Assembly: GCA_904063045.1 (NCBI GenBank)
Contig: CAJFCJ010000020.1
Location: 1,480,916-1,544,915 of the forward strand
Reading direction: 5' to 3'
From: Dimorphilus gyrociliatus
Lineage: Eukaryota; Annelida; Polychaeta; Dinophilidae
Length of the DNA: 64,000 bases
Made by a program: the position numbers and the translations under genes
The notes under the pieces: model-generated
What the model saw: only the letters and a program-made list of their open reading frames with translations
What the model was told of the DNA's origin: nothing
Databases searched by the model: none
Shown: in pieces, positions 23,028 through 34,133 of the stretch
Layout: each line of letters starts with the position of its first letter
Numbering within the stretch: position 1 is the first letter of the stretch

Positions 23028-23961
23028 TCAAGCTATTTCTCCATCGTTATCGAAGACTCGTTCTCCAAAGACAACATTATCAACGAGTTTCAAGCGATCA
23101 TCAGAAGTGTTCTTGTTCATTCTTACAACTTTAATCTGTTAATTAATTTTAGATTTTATAAGATTCTATACATCGACATGAATAGTATAAACTTACAGTT
23201 TCCTCATCTTCAGTTGGCGTACAGCAACAGGCAACGAATGAGTGGATCAAATTGACCAACCACGCGAAAAACAATAGCCCAACCATGATAAAACCATTAA
23301 TACATCTTCCTTTGTAGTAGGATCCGTGGAATTCTCTATTTTCAGATCTGAATCCAATAGTTACACCAAGGGAAAAGAGTGCGCATGGGACAAGGTAAAG
23401 AAGATGAATAATGAAAATAACGATAGATGCAATCTTCAATCCCAATTTTCTATGACCAAGGGTTGAACAGTGAAAACCACTTCCCAAAATTCCGACAACA
23501 AAAGTCTGAAAAAAGTAATTTGATTGATATATCGAAAAATTATTCTCTATTTCATTCTATGAACTTACAAGAACTATGCTCGGGGCAACGCTAATCCAAT
23601 GAAGTACATGCTTTTCGATTTGATTTGAGTCGTAACGCGATATAGCGCATTTCTTCATCATCTCTTCAAACCTGTGACGATGTTCAACTAGTTCCTTACC
23701 AAGTCCTTCAAATTTCATTCTTTCATGCATTTTGTTCATCTTATCTCCTTTCAGATGTTTTGCCAAAGGTAATAGAAACTTTCTTTCCAAATGTTCGCCA
23801 TCATTGTCTCTTCTCTCCTCACTTATATCAAAAATATTATCTTCGTGTCTACATTTGCTCTGGTTTCCAGTTATTTGGAATACATTTACCAATAAACATG
23901 TTAACAGGCCTGTAGCAATAACAAAATGTAAAATGCTACCAACGCAAAAACACTTCGCCAT
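23028..23961 (-). CDS. Four-helix membrane protein, 269 aa, unknown family
   Basis: Exons in transcript order 23961..23569, 23505..23197 and 23135..23028, all phase 0, with GTAAGT donors. The protein starts MAKCFCVG with a first hydrophobic helix (about residues 7-27). A polar, charged loop of about 90 residues follows (rich in His, Glu, Lys), then a second helix (HWISVAPSIVL continuing into TFVVGILG across the splice), a third (LKIASIVIFIIHLLYLV) and a fourth (GFIMVGLLFFAWLVNLI). A CCC cluster follows the fourth helix (possible palmitoylation) and an acidic C-terminus ends it. The plan, two loops between four helices with a short N-terminus, resembles tetraspan/claudin-like proteins, but no diagnostic motif was seen, so the family is left open. 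It is the surviving copy of the tandem duplication. Confidence 0.85.
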
Positions 23962-24544
23962 GTCGAATCTAAGTGCTTATTTATGTTAAAATATGTTAAG
24001 AAATCAGAGGGGAAATGACGTAGAAATACAGTACTGACCTCTATAAGTCGTTTCACCTGACAATGAATCATCAACTTTTTAATACCACTCTTTGTATGGT
24101 ATATAAAAGATACACATTGAACAAGCATTCTTTATTTATACTATAGTAATTTATTTGTTCGTCTATCTTTATTGTTGAACATTGCAATATAAAATAATGC
24201 TGACACTCTTTTCGTAAGAGGTCTTTTTTTGGTCTCCTCTCTGCTCTCAACTCTACTTAGATAGTTTTTAAAGCAATTTATCGTCTCTATTCCATGTAAT
24301 ACGATTACCTGAAAGTACCTTAAAACCCTCTTGTTTTTCCTAGAATTCTCTTCCAAATATTCGTATTTACATATTGGGTCACTGACGTTGTTACGTTATC
24401 TAGAAAAAAAAACTTGTACAAGCACAACCCTAAAGCAAAACGTATCATTTATAAGAAGCAACTTTCAATAATAGAGTCTCTCCCTTTGTAAAACAATAAC
24501 TTCCTGCAATCTTCTTTGTAAGGTAAATACCTCTTTCCGTTCAA
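23962..24544. other. Upstream region of the four-helix gene
   Basis: AT-rich sequence expected to hold the promoter. No convincing gene. Weakly protein-like stretches on the minus strand near 24480 may be further remains of the kinase fragment to the right. Confidence 0.4.
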
Positions 24545-25316
24545 CTTGCAATTTATTTGTCTTTGTAGTTTATCCAAAATATATTTTTCTCTTCTAAAAG
24601 TATGTCAACCTCTGAAAAGAAGATAATATAAAAAGTAAATATGCAAATTATCTTGACAGAGAAATAAATTACATGTATATAACTGTTAAATGTCTGTGTG
24701 AACGTGTGGGTTGCCATCAAAATTATTTGAGCAAATAACATTGGAAACCTTTAATAAAATATTTAAACGTTTCTCCTCATCTAAGCTCTTGGCTCTAGTG
24801 TCGTCTCTCAAAACATCGTCAAGTGAACCATTCATCATATATTCTGTTACAATATACACATCATGATTGTCATTGAAAAAGGAATTACCAACAACTATTA
24901 AAAGGAATTTTTCATAACAGTTCATAAAATTTTACTAATCAAGTTTACACTCTCTTTTTGTCTAGCAATTAAAAATAGGTCAGTGAAGTATATTCTGATA
25001 TATTTATTCAAAAAGTCTAACAAGTATATCGTTGCCAAAACCCTCTCTTTTTAATATAGTTCCTTCCCATTGTCCTTGAGTGGTCTTTTATGAATATTTT
25101 TCTTTCTTTTGTTAATTGCAGTACAGTTATAAAACTTAGCACTGGAAAAAATATAAAAGATATCAGTCGTTTTATAATGCATAAAATACCGGTTCGCTTG
25201 ATTTTAGAGCTATTGCAATCTCGTTGCAGTTAGGCTCTACAAAGCTACTTTCCGTTAAGTCATTATTTGAAGGTGCTTCTTCCAATGTTTCTATAATGGA
25301 GGAGTGTCTCCGAAAG
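24545..25316 (-). pseudogene. Remains of a protein kinase gene
   Basis: Reverse-strand pieces resemble successive kinase subdomains. An exon-like segment 25316..25190 is open and flanked by splice-like sites. Next, around 25060, GTILKREGFGND recalls a glycine loop but has stops on both sides. At about 24890-24750 VYIVTEYMMNGSLDDVLR is a typical hinge and alpha-D region, followed by KRLNILLKVS. HVHTDI stands where HRDI would be and is followed by a stop; at about 24600 VDILLEEKN stands where a NILL segment would be. The loop arginine, most of the C-lobe and the DFG/APE motifs are missing. Hinge wording is like tyrosine or TKL kinases. Best read as a decaying gene or fragment. Confidence 0.5.
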
Positions 25317-26184
25317 CTACAAAAATAGAAGTTTTTTTAGTCTCATTATATATTTTTTATCCTTTTTCTGTTTTGATTAGTTCTCTTTGGCAAAGGTATT
25401 TAATGAGTTGAGCGAACAGGTGCTAGGACTTTCTTTTAAACTTTTGAAGAATTCATTAAACTATTTATTAAGACATGTATCAAATTTTAGTTTAACCTAT
25501 TTAAAAGAAATAGAAAAATCCCCAAGGTAAGTGACAAAATGAATGTGAAACATGAGATTGATCCTACTTAGTTGCTGTTTTGGTGGTGACGAAGAAGAAG
25601 AAGGATTTCGCTATCCGATAAGATTCCAGGATCATTTTTTCGATAAAATCTCTTCTTCTTTCACATTCAAATCGTTAACCTAGCCTCAATAGCTTTTATC
25701 TTTAGAAACCCTAATAAGAAAAACTGTTCATAATTGTATTCTCAACAAGATTCATATTTCATAAAGTTTTCTTCATAATTGTATAAATCTCTTCGTTTTC
25801 CCTATTTTCTCGCAGAGACACAACTTCCTACTCTGCAATTATCCACTAATTTTTGTCGATAATTGCTAAGGAACAGCTCGAAAAGTTTCCTGCTGAGGCT
25901 GAGCTCAGCATTTCCTTATTCCATTTTTTTTATCTCTCTTGATTGATAAGTAGGATACAGAAGAGGAAAGAAAAAAAAAACAAACAATAGAGTACCATAT
26001 TAAATATCTCATCAGTTGAAATGGAGAAGATAATACATTATCCACGTTTTAAAAAAATTTATATAATAAAAAAAAATTTAAAATGAATTTTAAAAATGAA
26101 TTTTAAAGAAATGTTGATTGTTATTGTTGAGATTTTCTTCCTCTTTTTTTGAAGCAGAGATTAGGCGAAAGAAAGAGATTATTT
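25317..26184. other. Intergenic spacer
   Basis: AT-rich, with A-rich runs near 25970-26110. No supported ORF on either strand. Confidence 0.5.
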
Positions 26185-26740
26185 ATGTCGTTATCCGATA
26201 TATCAAACTTTGAAAAAATCAATAAGGGTATAAAGAAATCTATAAGAAGAGAGGGGAATTTTTCTTTAGATTTAGTTAAAAGTAACGATACTGTTAGAAT
26301 TCATTTAACATGTTGGATAGCAAAACCAAAATGTGAAAAACCTTTTTACAAGTAATGTTGTCTAAATGCTTTTTCCTAGTTTTTTTTTCTTAATATACAG
26401 TATATGTATTATTAAATTAGTACAATTCATCATGAACCCTTGACTATACATTTGGACGATAAGCTTATTTTGAAAGGTTTAAAAGAGTCCATATGCAGTA
26501 TGAGAGTAGGTGAGATAGCTACTTTTCTAATAGCATCGGATTACGCTTATGGACAAAGGGGATTCCCTGCTTGGGGGTAAATATCTAAATATAAGTGAAA
26601 AAAAACTACAGTGAATGAAAAGTAACATATTCCACTTGGTATATTTTAATAGGATACCACCTCTAGCACTATTACAGTACGATGTTCATCTCTTAAATAA
26701 CATGACTTCGAAACAATCAGCCATTTTGAGAATGGAATAG
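26185..26740 (+). CDS. Small single-domain FKBP-like protein, 136 aa
   Basis: Exons 26185..26351, 26421..26576 and 26653..26740 (phases 2 and 2). The ATG at 26185 starts SLSDISNFEKINKGIKKSIR, matching the beginning of an FKBP fold. The core LILKGLKESICSMRVGEIAT and YAYGQRGFPAW..PPLALLQYDVHLL matches the FKBP pattern of helix, flap and last strand. Two active-site features of prolyl isomerases differ: the FDSS-like motif after the first strand is absent (EKPFYK), and the conserved Trp of the central helix is Leu (KGLKES). It may therefore be catalytically weak, as in the FKBP6/shutdown branch, but the TPR domain of that branch is absent. AATAAA at 26773. It converges on the next gene. Confidence 0.8.
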
Positions 26741-27231
26741 GAGATTTAACAGAAAAAAAGCTTTGGAAGAGAAATAAAAAACAATTTCGTATATTAAACC
26801 TTGAATAATTTGATTAGTTTTGATAAAATGATAATTAAGTTAGACATTACCGAATTAAAGCAGTTTTTTTTCTCTTATATAAACAAATAAACCAGTTTTA
26901 GATGACTAAATGAAAATAAAATGTGATTAATCATGTTATTGATATTATAATTATTAATGTAATATTTCATATGATAATATTTTATAATTTGCATGTTCGT
27001 AATAAATTGAATGTCAATGATCGATATTCCATACTTGTCTCTGCTTTTCTTTTGTGGTTCATTATTTTAATAATAGAGTAATTGGTAAGAGTTTTCTTTC
27101 ATAAGATTAGGTTTTGTTTACACTTAACCGCTGCAATATGTAACAGATAACTTGTCTAAAGTAACTATTACAACATAGTTTATATATAACATTGTAGAAT
27201 ATCCAAAATTTTGCTAATGTCTTCATTGCTA
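26741..27231. other. Convergent 3' ends
   Basis: Spacer between the FKBP-like gene (plus) and the RIMOC1-like gene (minus). It contains AATAAA at 26773-26778; otherwise AT-rich without features. Confidence 0.5.
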
Positions 27232-28714
27232 CTATTCTGCCCGCTTACCAGATAGGAAAGTACGGAAGCATTTTCGGAGTTCCTCAAGAATATCAGGCAT
27301 CTGAAATTATTTAGGAATTTTTATTCCTTATTTTATTTACAATATAGACTACTAACGAGTATAGGCTGTAGTAATCAAGTTGCGCGGCCTTGAGTAATCG
27401 GTTAAGTTTGTTTAAATCATGAGATAACTTGACTTTGTAATCGTTCACTATCATTTTAACTAGTGAAGGATTGGAAATAACACCATCAAGTATCATCCGG
27501 TTTGCCCATTGTTTACAAAATTTTGTGGAATCGTGACAATTAGTTGTACAGCCTTCTTCATTTAGAGTTATTTCAAAACAGACTTTGTCGTTTGTAGAAG
27601 GGCTTTCGTCATTAGGGAATAAATTTCTTACTGAGATGCTCTTCACGAATCTGTATCATAAAAAACTTTAGATTACACTATAAATAGATTCAGAATTGTA
27701 TTTTTAGCCAAGAAATATTACCTTTCGATATCCTTACACAATTTTTTATCAGCACCAACCACCTTAACGTTATAATCCAAACAAACCTGAAATAGCCATT
27801 TCCTTCTTTAGAGAATATATATGATTTTCAATTTATCACGTAGTTCTTACGGCATAAATCAAACATTGCACATTGTTTTTCAAAGCTCTTAGGCTACGAC
27901 TTATGTAATACAAACAAATATCGGACCAGTTTGCCAATTCGCTACTATAAACATCAGTCTGAAATAGATGGTTTATAAAATGGATAAATTAGCTTCCGGC
28001 CAGCTACCTTTTTTATAGAATAGACATATTCATCGATGTCATCTTGAAACAACTCAAGTTTCATCTCAGAAGCGCCAAGAAAACAAATAACCTTAGTAAG
28101 TCTTTCATCAGTACTTATATCCGCAAAATAGCAACAAAAGTCCCTATCCCTGTTTATATATACAGCATATATATAAACAGTATATACATTATATTCAAAA
28201 ATATATTAGTACTAAATTATTTAATATGATATAATGAAATTATTAAAATACAACCATAATTGTAAGAGAGAAACGTCACTTTTACATTTTCCGTCAAGCG
28301 AACCCTTTGACAAACGTTTGGCAAGAAAATCTTTCAACTTCAATAGGTTGTTGTCATTTTCATCGATATCAGTTTCAATCAATTGTAATCTAGAATTGAA
28401 GTTGATTTTTTTTCTTTTCTCATTACTTCTTTACACTTAATTTAATATTATGAACGTACGAATATTTTAACGTTTTACTTGGTGCTTGCGCAACAGATTG
28501 TCCTAAATTTTCAGACGATTGATTTTGATCAGTATCTCCATTTAGTTTCGACCTTTGAATTTAATACTTATTTATTAAATTTTAAAATTAGGATTCTTAT
28601 TTGTTAAATGGCTTTTTTATTATATTATACATACGCAAAGACTCCGTAATAACACGGATTTGGCGGGTCAATGTGCCCAGAAGAGCTAGATACATTCGTA
28701 AACGTGTCTGCCAT
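27232..28714 (-). CDS. Conserved protein, tentatively RIMOC1/C5orf51-like
   Basis: Eight exons in transcript order: 28714..28635, 28552..28460, 28389..28255, 28149..28008, 27958..27851, 27786..27722, 27650..27341 and 27300..27232, all phase-consistent, about 333 aa. The last intron (27301-27340) is only 40 nt; without it the protein ends at a TAA at 27311. Soluble, mostly helical, no signal peptide or membrane helix. The order of features LLKLKDFL, LLQLWDRDFCCYFAD, TKVICFLGASEM, SSELANWSDICLYYISRSL parallels human C5orf51 (RAB7A-interacting MON1-CCZ1 subunit): EKLKLL, LLELYTQAILDMTYFE, VKELISFLSEPE, ECLSWRRGALLYMYCHSL. This is a recollection-based similarity and should be treated as a hypothesis. 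If right, it would act in late endosome/mitophagy Rab7 regulation. Confidence 0.65.
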
Positions 28715-29143
28715 CGTTCATCGAACGAATGGTGGCGCCATCTCCAGATAAAAGTGATGGAAAAGCCAAAAGAGTCTTGGAAAATTTCGATTAATGAGAA
28801 ATCTTAAAAATAAGCTACTTGTCGTTCAAAAACGTTCTTATTTTATTAATAAATGCTTTGTAAAAAAAGTATCAGTAAAGAGACATTCAAGTTTCAATTT
28901 TTCCAAAATTCTCTTTATAAACTGGTGGAGTCATTTTTTGCTAAATTAAGCCACATAAATTTCATTAGTTCTTTGGAAAAAAATTTAGTTGGGGAAAATA
29001 TTTTATGATTAAAATTTCAATTTACGTATTCACAATAATATTTTATTGAAATCTCCATAAAAATATATATACCTCACCGAAGGGAAGTGTATTTTCAAAA
29101 ACAAATATTTGAGGGAATATATGTATATATAAATATATATAAA
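28715..29143. other. Spacer between MAK16 3' end and the RIMOC1-like start
   Basis: About 430 bases, AT-rich, with TTTATT (reverse AATAAA) at 29042 as a likely MAK16 poly(A) signal. No gene seen. Confidence 0.5.
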
Positions 29144-30209
29144 TCAAGTCTTCATCTTCCTCTTAGGTTCTGTCTCCTGCTCATATTCTATTTCAACTCT
29201 GGCTTTCTTACTTAATTTCTTCACAGGTTTCTCCTCCTCAGAACTTTCGTCAGATTCTTCGCCAGGTATTCTAATTGCGGTATCTTCAATATCCTCGTCG
29301 CTCATTTCAAATTCATCTTCACCCACGTATTCAACTTGTTCTTCTTCGTCGGAAGAAGCTTCGTATTCTTGCTCAGCTTGATTATCTTCATCCTCCTCTT
29401 CTTTATCCAAAACTTTATTAAATGCAGCCTGATTGAAATTGTACATATCACCATAAGTTCCTGTTTTCAATCGATCGAGTAATTCTTTTTCTATAGCTGT
29501 GTCTAGTCTAGCTGCAATAAGTGCTTTCTTTTCTCGCCTATCTTCTCGCCGTTCGACTTTTCTGCTCAATGGAACAACTTTTCTTTGACGCTTCAAGGTA
29601 ATTCTTCGAATTCTGGTCAAGTACTGTCTAATTCTTAGTAATCGTTGTTTACACTTATTTTTTACATAGTTCGGCCAATAAGCCAGATGTGTGTTAATTT
29701 GATCAAGAGCTTTTTCAAGGTTTCTGTTAAGTTTAACTTTTTCCCAAAGCTTTCTAGGAAACGCAGCTCGTTCTACGGTTTTCATATACAGAAAAATTTC
29801 ACCTACAAAAAATTATTGCGTAATTAGCCTGATTTAATTATTTCTTTTCATTTTATTTAACCTTTTTCTTCTCTGACAGTTGCATATTGACTGTTCGCTA
29901 ATGGACAAGAATGTCTGTTACACAATCCAGTAAGGCTGTACTCATTTCTACAGAAGTGTTGACTTTTCATACTATCAAAGAAAATAAATTAACGCAATTG
30001 ATCATTTAGACATTAGCCTTACCGTGTCTTGAAAGAACAAAAACTTTTATTGATGATACTCCAGATAACCTGAACGATGAAAAGTTTAAATTACTGTATT
30101 GTCGCTCAAAAATCACATGTGTGATAGTCAATAATTGTCTTGGTTGTTTTGATGAACAAACAATACAAAAGTATAACTACAGCTGATTACTTACATCATC
30201 ATGCTGCAT
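29144..30209 (-). CDS. MAK16: MAK16 ribosome biogenesis factor
   Basis: Nucleolar protein needed for 60S subunit (25S/28S and 5.8S rRNA) maturation. Exons in transcript order 30209..30195, 30069..30023, 29971..29862 and 29802..29144 (phases 0, 2, 1), 276 aa against about 300 in human. It starts MQHDDVIW. The conserved Cys cluster is complete ([29 protein letters not shown]), then [48 protein letters not shown] and [19 protein letters not shown]. The tail is acidic and ends in the family signature [11 protein letters not shown]. It is head-to-head with acinus; the start codons are about 420 bases apart, suggesting a shared promoter. Confidence 0.97.
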
Positions 30210-30632
30210 TTTACAAATGAATTTTGGGTCGAAAGATATTAAATTTTGTGGATTTCAACAAATTAGTTTCAGCGATCACAGCTCTACCTAGGGACGTCTC
30301 AGAGAAATCCTACGCATGCGCACTCATTCCTTGCGTACGAGAATTCGGAATAGATTGTAGAATCGCGATATTCTTGCATTATCGTTTCATTCTAAATTGT
30401 CCTCTTATTTAACAAAAGTTAGATAAAAGTACATAGAAATCTAGATACCTATCTTAACATAAGGCTAGACCATATCATAGTCTGAAAAATATCTTATTTT
30501 TTATAGTATAGCCTTCTCGATAATCTCTATCATATCGATTCCTCGTTCGCGGTTGAAAACCGTCTAAATCGTAAACGTTGATTCTCAAGTAATGTGTTCT
30601 GAATCGGTTTCCATTGTGTAACTTTGACAAAC
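30210..30632. promoter_or_regulatory. Probable bidirectional promoter MAK16/acinus
   Basis: The 423-base gap between two divergent start codons. It is less AT-rich than neighbouring spacers (for example around 30300-30360) and holds no gene. No TATA or other core element could be assigned with confidence. Confidence 0.45.
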
Positions 30633-33438
30633 ATGGAAAAAGAAGTGTATATGATTGGTGATAAATCTATAACTGAATTAAGAGTAGTTGATTTAAAAAA
30701 GGAGCTAGAACTTAGGAAATTATCTAAGAGTGGAAGCAAAATAGAATTGGTAAAACGATTGAAAAATGTAAGATATCCTTTTATCACTCTAGCCGCCATT
30801 TTGAGTGTTTTGTCTTTGGTAAACAATTTTGTAATATTTACAGTATATGCGTAATCAGCGATCTCAAAGTGATACGAGTGAAAATGAAAATCAAACCAGT
30901 AAAGTAAGCATATAAATTTTGTGATGAAATGTTTTGTTTTGCATGATATATTCGTATAAAAAATTCGAAAAGAGGCCGAAAACGAAAAAAAAATTTAGAA
31001 GAGAAGCGTGTTTGAACTATTATAATATAGCAACAGTTCAATTATTAAATCTATTTTTATGTATGCAAACGTTTGTTTCCTTTCTTTCAGACAGTTTCTT
31101 GCAAAGAATATTAATTACTCTTGAACAGATATATGATGTCTTATCAATATTATACTAAAATTTGTCATTTTCTGCTTGCATAATATGTTATGCACTCTTT
31201 TAAAGCGATTTTGTTAGTTTCTTTCATAAATTAATTGATTGTTTTTTCAGGCTACTGATTCCGGTGATGGACCAAATGACTTTGTGAAGCAATATCTTGA
31301 AAAGCAACAGCGCACCTACGAGCAAATGTGCCATGAAAAAGAAAAAATTGAAGATAAGCCGACATTACGATCTACAAAATCTCAACCTGCCAATAAAGAT
31401 AAAATTGCAGATGGTAGTATTTCATTTTTGATTGTTCTAAAATTTATTTATATATATCCTATTTGTACTATCAACTTACCACTTAATGAAAAAGAAGCAG
31501 ACAAGCAACCTAGTGAAAATTCGGATCTTGCTGTAGAAAGTAATGTAAAACCTGTATTAGAGTCTAAGGCCTCGAAAATTGATAATACAGCATCAAATCA
31601 AGAGGACGAGAGTAGCTCTCCTGCTAGTAATGAAGATGATCCTAAAGATGACCTAAAAGATAAAGAGGTGAAGTAATTTCATTAAATACAAAAATAGTCC
31701 ATTTAACAGTGTTCGTATTTAGATTGTGAAAGAAAAACAAGTTGATGACGAACCAAAAAAATCTGACAATTGCTCAGTCGAGGGCTCCGAAGTGAGTTAT
31801 TTACTAGATTTTCTAACCAATATGTCTGTTACCCTGGCAAAACTGAAACAATAAAATAGCCAACGACAGGTTAATGTCGTTAGTTGGATGTTTTAACAAA
31901 AAACAATAATTTAGTACAGAAGTGTTGGGCTTCAACGTGTTCATTACAATATAATATTGCTTCACTTCAAGTTATATTTTAAACAACTAGTGTATATTAC
32001 AGTCAGAAGGTAGCAGCAGTAAAGATAATATGGAAGAAGACAAAAAAAGAGAGAAAGATCCAACCGAAGAAAGTTAGCATTTATATTACTAAATTAATTT
32101 TGATTGTAAAGACTATTTACTTGCGCAGGACTGATTTCAAAATCTAGTCAAGCAAAAGATACTCCTGAAGATTTTTTACCATCATCACCTAGTAAAAGTC
32201 CGAGTAATGATCAAGCAAAAGACGATGTTATCTCGAACTCGAACCAAAGTGAACACACAAATGAGGTTTGAATCTAGTTTTATTCTTTTCACTTTTGAGT
32301 AATAAAATTATATTTGATTTAAAAGGAGTCAAAACCCGAGTATCTCTCCGAAGATCAAATTGACAATGATGAAATTTCCATGGAAGTTAATTCAGATGGT
32401 TTAGAATTAAAAAAATCAGAAAAGAATCACACTGAGAAAAATATAATCAATGAATCAAGAGAAGTTCAGCCAACCAAGCGAAAGCTGATTTCACCACCTT
32501 CAACAGAAATAAATGAAAAGAAGCGTGTAATCACAACCACAAGACAGGCATCTAAAATCGATCTGGATGATTCCCTTAGACCAGTAAGAGAGAAGTCAGC
32601 TTCCCCTGCCAGACAGCAACCCTCTCGTGTAATATTGGTGCGAAATTTAGTACGACCCTTTACAATAGGACAGCTAAAATCCGTTCTAAATAGAAACAAT
32701 CCAATTATCAATGATTTATTCTGGATTGATAACATAAAGAGTTTTTGTTATGCTGTTTACGAAACGGAAGAAGCTGCTTCGGATATGCGAAATTTTCTGG
32801 ACAATTCCAAATGGCCATCGTCCAATCCAAAATTACTGAAAGTAGACTTTTCAAGTGAACAAGAAGTCTATAATCATTTAGTTGCTGACAAACCCGATGC
32901 TATTAAATTGCTTAAGATTGATGAATCAAAATTAGAAAAACCAAAGCGTCGAGATAATAGGCAAGTTGAACGAGAGAGGAGAGTTTCAGATAGGGATGCA
33001 AGGGATAGTCTAAGAGATGAAAAGAGGGAGAAAAATAGAGAAGTTGACAGATCCCGAAGAGACCATGTCCGAGAATGGGATAGAGAAAAAATACGGCGAT
33101 CTCCTCAAAGAGATGAAGGAAGATCTCGGTCTCCAAGAAGACGTGAAAGAGAAGAACGCTACGAGAAAATTCATCAGAATGCCCCTGCGAAACTGTTAGA
33201 TGATCTGTTCCACAAAACACAAGCTGTGCCTGCTATCTACTGGCTTCCCTTAACCGATGAAGGAGCTCAATTGAGGGATGAGACGAGAAAGAAAGAAAAA
33301 GAGTCAAGAGAACAGCGACGACGAGAGAGGGAAGAGGAGGAAAAACAAAAGAGAAGGAAGGAACTTTATGAATCCGAACCAAAGCAAAGATATGAGGAGT
33401 TAAGTCGTCGTCGAAGAAATAACTCGAATTCTGACTAG
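30633..33438 (+). CDS. ACIN1: Acinus (SAP, RRM and RSB-motif splicing protein)
   Basis: Component of the ASAP complex (acinus, RNPS1, SAP18) associated with the exon junction complex. Exons 30633..30767, 30844..30903, 31251..31413, 31495..31667, 31723..31791, 32003..32072, 32129..32265 and 32326..33438; about 639 aa. The SAP DNA/RNA-binding helix pair is in exon 1 (LRVVDLKKELELRKLSKSG). The middle is acidic and disordered. The RRM starts at VILVRNLVRPFTIGQLKSVL, followed by an Arg/Asp/Glu-rich RS-like stretch and the RNPS1-SAP18-binding RSB motif PAIYWLPLTDEGAQ, then a charged tail. The 81-base piece 31414-31494 is in frame without a stop and has a weak acceptor, so it may be retained in some transcripts. 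AATAAA at 33988. Confidence 0.95.
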
Positions 33439-34133
33439 GTCTCAATATTACAAATAGTAATGTATTTCTAATTATTTTAAAATCCTATCTAAGCTTGATG
33501 GATAAGTACGTATGCCAGAAAGTAAAATGTAACTGGTCATAAAGTGTTAAATCGTTTATCTTTATACATTTGTATAAATGCGTATGTATTTTTAGATGTA
33601 TGTATGATAAAAACAAATGATAATTTAATGAAGGAATAGGAAAAAGTCAACTTGGTAACTTGGTATATATAGAATTAAAACTGGAAGTTAGCTATCCGTC
33701 TCGGAATACTGTTGTATATTGTTCCTTTGTTACGTTGTGTTATTTTTGTTTAAAAATCCCGTATTGTTAATTTTCAAAATGACAGGGAGTAATACAGGGA
33801 GAGAAAAATCTTCAGAAACTACCATTATTTCATTACTTTCTTTATATTATTTTTTAGTGTAACATCTATTTGGCTATATAATGTTTTTGTATAATTCATG
33901 ATAATTAATGACTTAACATTTTGCATTCAGCAATTACGTGATAATGGCCCTAATGTAAGCTGTAATGAAAGAATAATTTTCTGTATAAATAAAGACTTTA
34001 TTTTCTCAATATTGCATAGATTCAAAATTAGATGGGAAAACGGTTTAATATTATTATAGATATCAATATTTTATCAGAGTAGTTATAAAAATAAAAGGTT
34101 TTAGTTTATTTTTGAAAGAAAGAGAAAAACCGA
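33439..34133. other. Acinus 3' UTR and convergent spacer
   Basis: Presumed 3' UTR of acinus with AATAAA at 33988-33993 and, in reverse, TTTATT at about 34105 for the espin-like gene. No gene seen. Confidence 0.55.
33988..33993 (+). terminator. Polyadenylation signal of acinus
   Basis: AATAAA about 550 bases after the stop codon, the only clear signal before the convergent neighbour. Confidence 0.5.

Larger units (their letters stand above)
20285..23990. repeat. Tandem duplication, two diverged copies of about 1.8 kb
   Basis: Copy 1 runs from about 20285 to about 22000 and copy 2 from about 22125 to about 23990, in the same orientation. Matching landmarks in order: ATTTATATCTA(C/T)AGCCGGCTCCT at the MEK exon (20345 and 22185); the following intron start and its TTTTTACGCCAA motif; the last MEK exon (20667 and about 22490); then the opposite-strand gene, with final exon (about 21190 and 23028), the GGCAA..GAGTGATTGGATCAAATT-like stretch (about 21405 and 23235) and the initiator region (about 21940 and 23930). 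In copy 1 the MEK part is intact and the opposite-strand gene is broken; in copy 2 it is the reverse. Limits are approximate because they were judged by eye. Confidence 0.8.

Noticed and set aside
24141-24356. 71-codon minus-strand ORF between the four-helix gene and the kinase remains
   Set aside because: No domain, splice phase or conservation signal; composition is like the surrounding non-coding DNA.
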